Of a stretch of DNA of 64,000 nt, positions 9,106-16,758 are shown one piece after another. The stretch is from CAZBXE01 sp964496125. GTDB taxonomy: Bacteria > Chlamydiota > Chlamydiia > Chlamydiales > CAZBXE01. The stretch spans positions 124,001 through 188,000 of the forward strand of contig CAZBXE010000001.1 of NCBI GenBank assembly GCA_964496125.1, read 5' to 3'. Below the pieces are notes generated by a model. That model saw nothing but the letters and a program-made list of their open reading frames with translations. It was not told the DNA's origin and searched no databases. The position numbers were made by a program, and so were the translations under genes. Each line of letters opens with the position of its first letter. Positions within the stretch are counted from its first letter, which is position 1.

Positions 9106-10107
9106 GCCGGTATGCAATCCGTGGAAACCAAACGATTGATCGTTTGCTGAAGTTGCCAAAGCAAAGGCTGCTCCCTCTACAGGGAATCTACGGATAGAGG
9201 GCATGTTGTGCCACTGCAGAAACTCATAACCAAGCGATGCAAGGAAGGTAAGATCGCAAATGCACACCTTAGCTTTAAAGCCCACATCTAAGTAGAGTCC
9301 CGGGGTGATGAAGTTTTGCCGGGCTGACAAAGTGAAGTTGGATTCTTGGGCTGATCCGAAATCAGAGATCTGTTGGTTACTTTCTGAGCTTTCTCCAAAG
9401 AGTAGGGAGACGGATGCTTTAGAGTAGATCTGCAGAGAGCCGCAGAGATAAGAGGAAGCCTCGCTTCCGATCTTGAGTCCGATTCCTTTAAATTCTGAAT
9501 GCCATTTTAGACTCGAAGTAAGATTGCTTACAACATCGGAGGTAATCTCATCGTGGTGATTTTGCGTAAGCCTCATCCCTTCGACACCAAAGAAGGGACG
9601 GAAGGTGTTCCAATCGGTTGGTCTAAAGTCGTAGCGGAATAGGGCATCAAAGGATTCGTAGATATAACTTTGGTTAGATTGAATCGTATCCGCCGCGAAA
9701 CTTAGCCCTCCGTGAAAGAGTGTGGGTAGGAGTGCATCATCAAGGAGAGAGGAAAGTGTGTTTCCTCTTTGGCCTGCGATGTAGGTAAAGCTTCCCAGGA
9801 AATCGGTTTTGAACCATACGCGATCAATGCCAAAGCCTGCTCTGATGCCAGGTTCGTAGTTATATCCAAGATACTGGTATCTACCCGTTCCGGTGACATT
9901 GTCTGTGATAAAGTTGGAATCGAAAAGGGCTGCGTAGTCGAGCTCTTTGCCACAAGGCATCCAATAGAGAAACTCTGCGGTGATGTTGTAGCCCCCATAC
10001 CAGTCGCATTTAGTACCACAGTCACGTTCATAGCAGATCGCGTGACAGAGACTGGAGATGGCTAGTGAACTTGCAAGAATAAAACAGGTTAGGTGTGCAC
10101 ATTTCAT
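9088..10107 (-). CDS. Legionella-OMP/MOMP-like outer-membrane protein
   Basis: A 339-residue protein with a signal peptide and a mature start rich in cysteine (CYERDCGTKCDW). The block GYNITAEFLYWMPCGKELDY is the N-terminal signature of the Legionella major outer-membrane protein family, expanded in environmental chlamydiae. Alternating amphipathic strands and the terminal GLHTGLTFEF with C-terminal phenylalanine support a beta-barrel. It probably acts as a porin; the cysteines could allow disulfide cross-linking. It converges with the MscS gene. Confidence 0.85.
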   Translation of the reverse strand: MKCAHLTCFILASSLAISSLCHAICYERDCGTKCDWYGGYNITAEFLYWMPCGKELDYAALFDSNFITDNVTGTGRYQYLGYNYEPGIRAGFGIDRVWFKTDFLGSFTYIAGQRGNTLSSLLDDALLPTLFHGGLSFAADTIQSNQSYIYESFDALFRYDFRPTDWNTFRPFFGVEGMRLTQNHHDEITSDVVSNLTSSLKWHSEFKGIGLKIGSEASSYLCGSLQIYSKASVSLLFGESSESNQQISDFGSAQESNFTLSARQNFITPGLYLDVGFKAKVCICDLTFLASLGYEFLQWHNMPSIRRFPVEGAAFALATSANDQSFGFHGLHTGLTFEF

Positions 10108-10134
10108 AAAAGCGAGCTATAGCACAGATGGAAA

Positions 10135-10542
10135 TTATTTGAGTATAGAAATTATTTGATCTCGAGGAATAACGGGCGCATCCTCGTTGATTCCCTCGCA
10201 ACTGGCTGCAGTGTTTTGCCACGTTTGTTCCGATTCAAGATTTTGCGGCCAAAAGGGAAAGGTGCGGCATTGTTTGGGACGAATGGGATAGACAGAACAC
10301 TTTTTTCCGTCTAAAAAAACGCAATCAAATAGAGGTCCTGGTTTTTCACGCAGAGAAAAGCGATCTTCGACTTGTCGGATATAAGATTTGACAAAATCTT
10401 CTAAAGAAAGATTAAGGAAGTTTGCCATTTCGACAATTTCTTCTTCGGAGAGAAACACATATCCAGGGGCACCGGTGCAACACTTACCGCACCCTGTACA
10501 TTTAAATTTAAGTCCCTCTTTAATCCAGTTCAAATTCCTCAT
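10135..10542 (-). CDS. YkgJ-family cysteine-cluster protein
   Basis: A 135-residue cytoplasmic protein with the Fe/Zn-chelating cluster of the YkgJ (CxxCxxCC) family: FKCTGCGKCCTGAPGYVFL near the N-terminus, then FLDGKKCSVYPIRPKQCRTF and a late cysteine in AASCEGI. The cluster is thought to bind iron-sulfur or zinc; the cellular role is not settled. The ATG at 10542 is used; an upstream TTG at 10560 is in frame but lies in the divergent region shared with the next gene. Confidence 0.85.
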   Translation of the reverse strand: MRNLNWIKEGLKFKCTGCGKCCTGAPGYVFLSEEEIVEMANFLNLSLEDFVKSYIRQVEDRFSLREKPGPLFDCVFLDGKKCSVYPIRPKQCRTFPFWPQNLESEQTWQNTAASCEGINEDAPVIPRDQIISILK

Positions 10543-10578
10543 CGATCTATATTGGCACAATGTGGTAATGTTTGCAAC

Positions 10579-11076
10579 ATGAAGCAGCTTCTTATGTTGT
10601 TAACTTGTTTTTTTCTTTTCTGTTCTTCTCTCTTTGCTGAACAGGAAGCGCAAGCACCTGATTACTTTCGTCCTTTGACCCCTGAGGACAAGGAGAATAT
10701 CAACTATATTGTTGATACTCTCTCTGATAAATCGGCAATCACTCTCCTGATTTATCAAAAAAATCTTGAAGAAACAGGGGGGAAAACAAGACCAATCCAC
10801 CCCTTAAAGTTTCTATACTACGTCTTTACTGATCCGACTCTTCGAGCGGCCTCCCATAAGATTCGCCCTGTAGTTTGGCGTCGTTTCGTTCAAGGATTTG
10901 AACCTAGCTTTGAAGAAGAGGACAAGAGAAACAATTTAAAAATGGCAGCAATAGAAGATTTTTCGTCTGGGGTTCGCGTCAAAAAGGAAAAGATTCTTTC
11001 TTTGCTCAGAGCAAAGAAGTGGTCCGAATTTATGAATCTTGTCTTGGAAGAAACGAAGGAGGAAAGCTCCCCTTAG
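10579..11076 (+). CDS. Small secreted protein, paralogue of the gene at 27485
   Basis: A 165-residue protein with a clear signal peptide (MKQLLMLLTCFFLFCSSLFA). No known domain is recognised. It is clearly paralogous to the protein at 27485-27991: both share L(T/S)xE then I..(I/L)V.TL, a lysine/TG motif followed by HPLKFL or HPLRFL, a (V/I)FTD block, a W...FVQG block and a C-terminal K.W. The ATG at 10579 is chosen because the signal peptide starts there. The two proteins define a small, probably lineage-specific periplasmic or exported family. Confidence 0.8.
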   Translation: MKQLLMLLTCFFLFCSSLFAEQEAQAPDYFRPLTPEDKENINYIVDTLSDKSAITLLIYQKNLEETGGKTRPIHPLKFLYYVFTDPTLRAASHKIRPVVWRRFVQGFEPSFEEEDKRNNLKMAAIEDFSSGVRVKKEKILSLLRAKKWSEFMNLVLEETKEESSP

Positions 11077-11101
11077 AGAGAAGCCTTCCTCTTCTACTGG
11101 A

Positions 11102-11947
11102 CTACATGCGCCAGACAACGCCGATGTTCAAGATGTTGGCAGCAACATTTTTTGCTTGAGCTGTTACTTCATGATCTTGGTATCTAGGATTGCCAAGGCC
11201 TCTGTAACGGTATTCTGCAAAAATGCTCCAAGTTTTGCACCATGAGTAAGCAATACCCGCAATCCCTTGATAAGCAAATACTACTTTTTGGTCGCTGAAT
11301 CTTGTTGACGAATGCTTGTTCATCCAAACAGTTGCACCACCAACACCGCCGCCTACATAGGGGGTAATGTTGCAGAATGCATTGTTCCAACCCCAGTAGC
11401 CGTTCACCATATAATGGAATATGTTTAGGCCACCGTCGTCTTTAAAATTGATCTCAAGATCATCGTCTCTAAAGTTTTTGAAGCTGTTTCTGTACCAAGC
11501 AAAATCAACTTCTGCTGCAAAGCCACCGCACCATTCATAACCAATCGAACCACCAGCGCCACCGCCTACATTATAGTCCAGTTTACCTGAACCGAAGGTA
11601 GGTAGGGAGCTGTTTGTTGGATCTTCTGATCCATTTGTTGTAATGGTTGTGTTTCTCATCCAGCTAAAGCCGCCGTAGGCAGACACATAGTAGTTGCCGC
11701 TTGGTGGGCAGCATGGAACGCAGCAAGGCGTGCAAGGATTGCAAGGCATAGCGCACGGTGCACATGGTGGTGGGCAGCATGGTTTTGCACATGGCTTAGG
11801 ACATGGATTGCAAGGTGCACATGGGGCGCATGGCTTGCATGGGTCACACGGATTACAGGGGTTACAACCATTGTTGTATCCCGCTATAAGTGATGGGGAG
11901 GCAGCCAGTAAGCTCATTACGGCTGCTAAACGAAGTAGATTCTTCAT
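11102..11947 (-). CDS. Outer-membrane beta-barrel protein with Cys-Pro repeat segment
   Basis: A 281-residue exported protein. After the signal peptide (ending near SPSLIAG) comes a segment of about 55 residues with 19 cysteines, mostly in (N/D/K/A/T)PC units. An OmpA/porin-like barrel follows (YYVSAYGGFSWM, GGSIGYEWCGGFAAEVDFAW, YVGGGVGGA, FAEYRYRGLG, final NILNIGVVWRM). Chlamydiae use disulfide-linked cysteine-rich proteins in place of a rigid sacculus, so this segment may be a cross-linking arm, which is inference. AGGAGG is placed 7 bases before the ATG. Confidence 0.85.
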   Translation of the reverse strand: MKNLLRLAAVMSLLAASPSLIAGYNNGCNPCNPCDPCKPCAPCAPCNPCPKPCAKPCCPPPCAPCAMPCNPCTPCCVPCCPPSGNYYVSAYGGFSWMRNTTITTNGSEDPTNSSLPTFGSGKLDYNVGGGAGGSIGYEWCGGFAAEVDFAWYRNSFKNFRDDDLEINFKDDGGLNIFHYMVNGYWGWNNAFCNITPYVGGGVGGATVWMNKHSSTRFSDQKVVFAYQGIAGIAYSWCKTWSIFAEYRYRGLGNPRYQDHEVTAQAKNVAANILNIGVVWRM

Positions 11948-12070
11948 TGAATACCCTCCTCAGGATTTACTACTTATAATTAAAAAAAGTCCTTAACTTT
12001 TTTTCTATAAGGCTTTCTCTCATTTTTCTGTAAGCATTATTTTTTTGAGGGGAGGGGTGTTTGATTCTAC

Positions 12071-13108
12071 CTATTTAATATTCAAAGACCTAAGACTAGA
12101 AAGTAGGCGGTTCTTATTTAGTTTTGCGATGTAGATGCTCTCGTCATTGCATCCATAAGCTAGATAAATGTAGGGAGGGTCTACAACGAATCCACCGGGG
12201 AATGTAACCACTTTACCTGCTCTGTAAGAGGGTTTTTTATAAAAGCCTTTTCCTCCGAAGGGGTGTGGACTGACCGCTGTTAAGCGAAAAGGGGGTTGTG
12301 CTTCGAAGGTATAGGCGCCGGTGAAGTAGTGGGGTACGGAGTGCATTTGTAGGTTAGAGATGCCGTAGCACATGGAATGAAAGAAGGCTAAATACTGGCC
12401 ATCAACAAGAAGAGCTGTCGTTCCTCCTCTTAAGGGGAAAGGAGCGGTTTTGGAGTATAAATCCCATCTAATAGGGGCAGTTGTCTCAGCAATTTTGGGA
12501 GATAGGCCATGATCAAGGGGTATTTGCAAAACTTTGTGAGGATTGATGCTATAGCTCATAAGAAGCTGGTTATGATAATCAAAGGGCACCCAGTTTTTTT
12601 CCTCTCTGTGCTCCCTGTGAGTTTCTAGATCGCGGAGCTGAAGGGGTTGACCTGCTTCCATTTGGCCATCTTTTTCGGTCAGTTTAGAGATGAAGATTTT
12701 TCGTCTGTAATACTTTCCTTCAGCTCCTTGTTCTTTGCCTAAGTCATTAAAGACAATGTAGATTTCACCATTGACTTGCACAAGCCTTGGGTCTTCTGGG
12801 TTGTTTATAGGCGTATCTATAGAAGGGGGGATGTTAAGGTGGTGCCCTTCTCCTATTCGTTCAAAATTGCTACTCAGGAAAACAGTGCCTAACGTACTCA
12901 CATACCGAGGGCCTTGGTTCCGATAGGCGAGTAAGTAACCCTCTTTGTAGGGCACAATGCTAGGATTGATGGCGTTCGCTCCTGGAATGGTGATCTTTTT
13001 TAACTCAAGAACAAGTGGTTCGAAGTTTTGTATATTAATTCTTGATACTTTAGCTTCAAGGGACGCTAGGAAAATGATCCAGATAAAAAGATGAGCTACA
13101 AATCTCAT
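12071..13108 (-). CDS. Exported GH130-like beta-propeller protein
   Basis: A 345-residue protein with a signal peptide (MRFVAHLFIWIIFLASLEA). Repeated beta-propeller-like blocks include NPSIVPYKEGYLLAYR, NNPEDPRLVQVNGEIYIVF and EKNWVPFDYHNQLLMSYSI, which resemble GH130 mannoside phosphorylases and the related five-bladed propeller families. Activity and substrate cannot be assigned. Its ATG overlaps the stop codon of a truncated homologous frame immediately upstream (ATGA), suggesting it was once the second of two tandem paralogues. Confidence 0.7.
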   Translation of the reverse strand: MRFVAHLFIWIIFLASLEAKVSRINIQNFEPLVLELKKITIPGANAINPSIVPYKEGYLLAYRNQGPRYVSTLGTVFLSSNFERIGEGHHLNIPPSIDTPINNPEDPRLVQVNGEIYIVFNDLGKEQGAEGKYYRRKIFISKLTEKDGQMEAGQPLQLRDLETHREHREEKNWVPFDYHNQLLMSYSINPHKVLQIPLDHGLSPKIAETTAPIRWDLYSKTAPFPLRGGTTALLVDGQYLAFFHSMCYGISNLQMHSVPHYFTGAYTFEAQPPFRLTAVSPHPFGGKGFYKKPSYRAGKVVTFPGGFVVDPPYIYLAYGCNDESIYIAKLNKNRLLSSLRSLNIK

Positions 13109-13248
13109 GGTCCTGTGGGGATTAAAATTTCTAGTAGTTTTGTTTTGCTAAGCGTGGCGATGGCAGTAGATCTGTTGCTAAACCGAAAGAAAGCATAGAT
13201 AAGGTTGCCTTTTATGACAAGCTCCCCAGAGATGCCCATAAAAATCTT
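13105..13248 (-). pseudogene. C-terminal remnant of a second GH130-like protein
   Basis: The minus-strand frame encodes KIFMGISGELVIKGNLIYAF and then RFSNRSTAIATLSKTKLLEI, ending at TGA 13107-13105. It aligns with the C-terminus of the downstream protein (GGFVVDPPYIYLAYGCNDES then IYIAKLNKNRLL). A stop at 13251 cuts it off upstream. The remnant stop overlaps the ATG of the intact gene, a coupled arrangement. It probably lost its 5' part through the mobile-element scar next to it. Confidence 0.6.
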
Positions 13249-13295
13249 TCAACAAGGGGTACGCACTCCTTCTTAAAGAAAGGTTTGGGGTTTGT

Positions 13296-13309
13296 TTGTG
13301 TATACACAA
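13296..13309. repeat. Palindrome TTGTGTATACACAA
   Basis: A perfect 14-base palindrome similar to the longer one at 38648-38669 (shared core TTGTGTATA/TACACAA). It lies about 160 bases from the hairpin at 13465, the same partner seen near 38.6 kb in the opposite orientation. The surrounding 13249-13464 has no gene; it includes a GCCC-rich micro-repeat near 13332-13357. Confidence 0.55.
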
Positions 13310-13464
13310 TTAAAATGAAGAATTGGTTTTCGTGCCCGCGCCCATGCCCTTGCCCGACTTTATTTAACTAACTCTACGTACTATGTGCCTTAGCCAATTT
13401 TGTAAGCATTGCAACAATACGCAATATCAATTCACGCCCTTTTTTATGCTGTTATTCGGCCTTG

Positions 13465-13497
13465 TAGGATAAGTCACCCTTCGGTCGACTTATCCTA
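13465..13497. repeat. Hairpin repeat, copy 1
   Basis: Perfect 11-base arms TAGGATAAGTC and GACTTATCCTA enclose an 11-base loop. Its reverse complement matches 38595-38627 at 28 of 33 positions. It sits just before the transposase fragment and may be part of the terminal region of that element. Confidence 0.7.
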
Positions 13498-13502
13498 AAA
13501 TA

Positions 13503-13820
13503 TTGTATCTCTTTTCTCAAATTATTTTAGATAATGCACGATCGAATAAAAATAAAGCACTGGAAGGCTATCTCAAGACATCAAAAATATGCCTTCATTA
13601 TCTTCCACCCTATTCACCGAATCTCAATCCCATTGAACGGCTTTGGAAAATCATGCGTGAAAATACGACTTATAACACATATTATGAAAAATTTGAATCG
13701 TTTACAGAGAGCATTCGAGGCTTTTTTAACAATCTCACCCTGCTCAGAAATGTTTTAGAGACCCGTATTAATGACAATTTTCAAAAAATCATCTTAGCTC
13801 CAGTGCAGTTTTCAAGATGA
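13503..13820 (+). pseudogene. Truncated IS630-family transposase
   Basis: The translation carries the C-terminal part of an IS630/Tc1-mariner-like DDE transposase: ILDNARSNKN (the second Asp), then LHYLPPYSPNLNPIERLWK containing the third acidic residue. Around 105 residues remain; the N-terminal two thirds, including the first catalytic Asp and the DNA-binding domain, are missing. The fragment overlaps the end of the convergent membrane-protein gene by 9 bases. It marks this locus as an old insertion site. Confidence 0.85.
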
Positions 13821-14207
13821 CTGGGTATATACTATATTGGATGCGAGTATGGTCAGGAGGTTTCCGAAAATAACCAAAATGGAGATTGTTGAGACTGTAT
13901 ACGCTAGGAGAAAAACTTTACCGGCTTTTGAGCCTGGAGCATACATATTAAGCATCTGAAGAGAGTGAAGAGTTACTGTAGAGGATAGAATGATGGTGCT
14001 CCATCCCCAAACAAAAACTTCTCGTGTGAGGGGAAGGCTAGGGATCATGCCCATAAAGGATGCTGCAACGCCAGAGCCGCCTAGAAGTCCCAAACCCATC
14101 ATGGGGAGAACGTCAAGAAGAACACGACTTCTCCCATAAAAGTAAGTGCTCTGGGGACGCAATGTCGCTGCTGTAACAACACCATGAGGGGAATTGGAGA
14201 TGGTCAT
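13812..14207 (-). CDS. Hypothetical membrane protein
   Basis: A 131-residue protein with three predicted membrane segments: around VLPMMGLGLLGGSGVAASFM, VFVWGWSTIILSSTVTL and FLLAYTVSTISILVIFGNLL. No family is recognised and no clear ribosome-binding site precedes the ATG. It lies between the IS630 remnant and the F-box/WD40 gene, a neighbourhood typical of lineage-specific accessory genes. It could be an inclusion-membrane or inner-membrane protein; nothing in the sequence decides. Confidence 0.55.
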   Translation of the reverse strand: MTISNSPHGVVTAATLRPQSTYFYGRSRVLLDVLPMMGLGLLGGSGVAASFMGMIPSLPLTREVFVWGWSTIILSSTVTLHSLQMLNMYAPGSKAGKVFLLAYTVSTISILVIFGNLLTILASNIVYTQSS

Positions 14208-14343
14208 AACAATTTATAGTTTGTGCGTAAAAACAAAGTAGTAACAAGAATAGACATTAATAATAAGTACAATTTATGAGTGGAGCGTGATTTTTGAAGC
14301 ACCTTGCTATATATGCAAACAATCTGATTCTCAATTGTTTAAT

Positions 14344-15453
14344 TTATTTGTGTGTAACGCCTTTCTGGAGATGGAATTCAAACAGAAGCGTCCCTTTGAT
14401 GACATCAAAAACTTTCACCGTTTCTTTGATGCCAATGAGAAGAACTTTTGTTTCCACCTTTAATTTCTCCACTTCTTCGGTGCTGCCTTGGATGAAGTTG
14501 TGCAAGCGCTCTTTTGTGTTAAGGCTCCATTTGCTGACTTTTCCATGTAAGGAGCCCGTAACTAGCAGTGCCTCACGCATTGAAACATCAAGGCAGGTGA
14601 TTCCACTGTCTTCTTTTTCGGAAGTCCAAATGCAGGCTCCAGTTTCGATAATCCATTGTCGGACTGTTTGATCGTCTGATCCAGTATAGAGAGATTCGTT
14701 TCGTAGCGCAAGGCAGGTGATCATGCGTTCGTGTCCTTGAAACGTACGAAGACACCTGCCATCTGGAATAGCCCACATTTTGACAGTGCGGTCCTCTGAA
14801 CCTGTAAAGAGCCGCTCTCCTTGCGTTGAAAGACATCGAATTAATGTAGAGTGTCCTGAAAAAGTAGTGACACAAGAACCCGTCTCAATATCCCACATTT
14901 TCGCAGTGGAGTCCCAGGAGCCGGTGAATAGGAATCCTTCACGAGTACTAAGACAGAAAATGTTCTTTCGGTGTCCTTCCAACGTGTGTTTCATATCTCC
15001 TGTGTTGATGTTCCATATTTTTGCTATAGGTTCCTTTGTATGTGCTGTTGCAATGAGATATTCTCCTTCTACAGCAAGATTCGAAATCATCGTTTTGAAA
15101 CCTTGGAAGGACATCGCTTCGAATCCTTGGAAGGAGCCATTGCAACGCCCGTCAATACGACTCCAGCTTTTGATGCTTCCGTCTTCGGAGCCAACAAAAA
15201 AAGTGTTGTCGTGTAACAAACATCTAGTAACCCTGGTATTTCCGCCGCTAAGACCTGTATTCGGAGAAGGAATAGGATGTGCCTCTAGCAATTTTAAACC
15301 TACTTGAAAAAAATCAGCTTTTACTAGTTGACGCCACAAACTACAAACCTTACTAACTTTTAACAAATCCTTCGGCTCAAGGTAATTAAATATTTTACTT
15401 AAAACCTCGTTTGGTACTGCTGATTGGAATAAAACTCGTCCGGAAGGGTGCAT
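14344..15453 (-). CDS. F-box/WD40 repeat protein, probable host ubiquitin-ligase mimic
   Basis: A 369-residue protein with an N-terminal F-box at about residues 11-50 (SAVPNEVLSKIFNYLEPKDL, then VSKVCSLWRQLV). A WD40 propeller follows, with repeats ending in WD-like positions (AKMWDIETGSC, VKMWAIPDGRC, VRQWIIETGAC) and GH starts (LEGHRKNIFCL, FSGHSTLIRCL, FQGHERMITCL). No signal peptide. This is the layout of eukaryotic FBXW substrate receptors of SCF ubiquitin ligases; bacteria lack SCF, so the protein presumably acts in the host after type III secretion. F-box proteins are known to be expanded in environmental chlamydiae. Confidence 0.9.
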   Translation of the reverse strand: MHPSGRVLFQSAVPNEVLSKIFNYLEPKDLLKVSKVCSLWRQLVKADFFQVGLKLLEAHPIPSPNTGLSGGNTRVTRCLLHDNTFFVGSEDGSIKSWSRIDGRCNGSFQGFEAMSFQGFKTMISNLAVEGEYLIATAHTKEPIAKIWNINTGDMKHTLEGHRKNIFCLSTREGFLFTGSWDSTAKMWDIETGSCVTTFSGHSTLIRCLSTQGERLFTGSEDRTVKMWAIPDGRCLRTFQGHERMITCLALRNESLYTGSDDQTVRQWIIETGACIWTSEKEDSGITCLDVSMREALLVTGSLHGKVSKWSLNTKERLHNFIQGSTEEVEKLKVETKVLLIGIKETVKVFDVIKGTLLFEFHLQKGVTHK

Positions 15454-15708
15454 AAAAAAACCTGTATAAAAATTTGCAATAATAGATTAAGCGTATCACA
15501 AAACATATTTTATTTCCATTATAATGTTTTATTTATTGTAAATAATATATTTTTCTATCACCCACAAAACGGTTGTTTTCATAATGACATCAAAGTTGTT
15601 GGGTTTTCTGGAGGGTAGCAGGAAATGATAGCAATAATAGATGGGAACTGTAGCCAAGAAAGGGGGGGATGGGTATATACCAAAATCGTCAAACAGTAGG
15701 AGGTTGTG

Positions 15709-16758
15709 ATGCATATTGCCCAAATTGCCCCTTTGCATGAAAGTGTTCCTCCAAAGCTTTACGGTGGAACGGAGCGCGTAGTCTCTTATTTAACAGAGGC
15801 TCTTGTCGATCTGGGGCATAAAGTTACCCTTTTTGCAAGTGGGGATTCGATCACAAAAGCAGACCTTGTTCCTTGCTGCCATAGAGCCCTTAGGCTTGAT
15901 AAGAAATGTATCGATCCTCTTGCTTATCATGTGGTTATGATGGAAAAAGTAAGACAACAATCAAGCGGTTTCCACCTAATTCATAATCATAATGACTACA
16001 CAGCGTATCCAATGCTTCGGAAAATTGTGAAGCCCAACTTAACAACGCTCCATGGTCGGCTCGATATCCCTGAGCTTCAGTCTATCTATCAAGAGTTTAA
16101 TGATATACCTCTTGTATCGATTTCTAACTCCCAGCGGGCGCCTCTACCATATGTGAACTGGTCTGGGACCGTGTACCACGGATTGCCTAAGGACTTGTAT
16201 AAGTTTCAGCCAGGGCCTGGAAAATATTTGGCGTTTATCGGACGTGTTAGCCCGGAGAAAAGGGTTGATAGTGCGATTGAAATTGCCCTTGCTTTAGGAA
16301 TGCCTCTTAAGATCGCTGCCAAAGTGGACCGTGTCGATGAAGAGTATTATATGACAAAGATTAAACCGATGATGCAAAGTTCTCTCATCGAATTTATTGG
16401 AGAAATTGGTGAAGCAGAGAAGGGAGAGTTTTTAGGCAGCGCCATCGCTCTTCTTTTTCCGATCGATTGGCCAGAACCATTTGGGCTTTGTATGATTGAA
16501 GCGATGGCATGCGGGACGCCTGTGATTGCAAGAAGAAGGGGATCAGTAGAAGAGGTAATGCGTGATGGGGTTTCAGGCTATATCATCGATACCATCGAGG
16601 AGGCGGTGGAAGCTGTTAAAAAGGTGTCACTTCTTAGCCGCAAAGGATGCCGCGAGGAGTTTGAAAACAGATTTACAGCAGAACGGATGGCAAAAGATTA
16701 TCTTGCTCTCTATGAAGGACTTTTGAAGACAAGAACGGAGCTTACCCTTGCCATTTAA
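15709..16758 (+). CDS. GT4 family glycosyltransferase
   Basis: A 349-residue GT-B fold enzyme. The N-terminal domain has the acceptor-side glycine loop (PPKLYGGTERVVSYLTEAL). The C-terminal domain shows FIGRVSPEKRVDSAIEIA and the EX7E nucleotide-sugar motif in PEPFGLCMIEAMACGTPVIA. The ATG at 15709 has AGGAGG six bases upstream; the GTG at 15706 would be too close. It overlaps the debranching-enzyme gene by 11 bases. The pairing suggests a role in an alpha-glucan or related polymer, but donor and acceptor are unknown. Confidence 0.9.
   Translation: MHIAQIAPLHESVPPKLYGGTERVVSYLTEALVDLGHKVTLFASGDSITKADLVPCCHRALRLDKKCIDPLAYHVVMMEKVRQQSSGFHLIHNHNDYTAYPMLRKIVKPNLTTLHGRLDIPELQSIYQEFNDIPLVSISNSQRAPLPYVNWSGTVYHGLPKDLYKFQPGPGKYLAFIGRVSPEKRVDSAIEIALALGMPLKIAAKVDRVDEEYYMTKIKPMMQSSLIEFIGEIGEAEKGEFLGSAIALLFPIDWPEPFGLCMIEAMACGTPVIARRRGSVEEVMRDGVSGYIIDTIEEAVEAVKKVSLLSRKGCREEFENRFTAERMAKDYLALYEGLLKTRTELTLAI

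Noticed and set aside
11694..11996. Gly/His-rich plus-strand frame opposite the Cys-Pro repeat
   Set aside because: It is the mirror of the repetitive Cys-Pro codons and lacks any start signal.
13332..13357. GCCC-rich short tandem pattern considered as a CRISPR or regulatory repeat
   Set aside because: Units are too short and irregular, without spacers of constant length.
14780..15307. Plus-strand frame of 175 codons opposite the F-box/WD40 gene
   Set aside because: WD40 repeats on the minus strand explain the open frame; no independent support.
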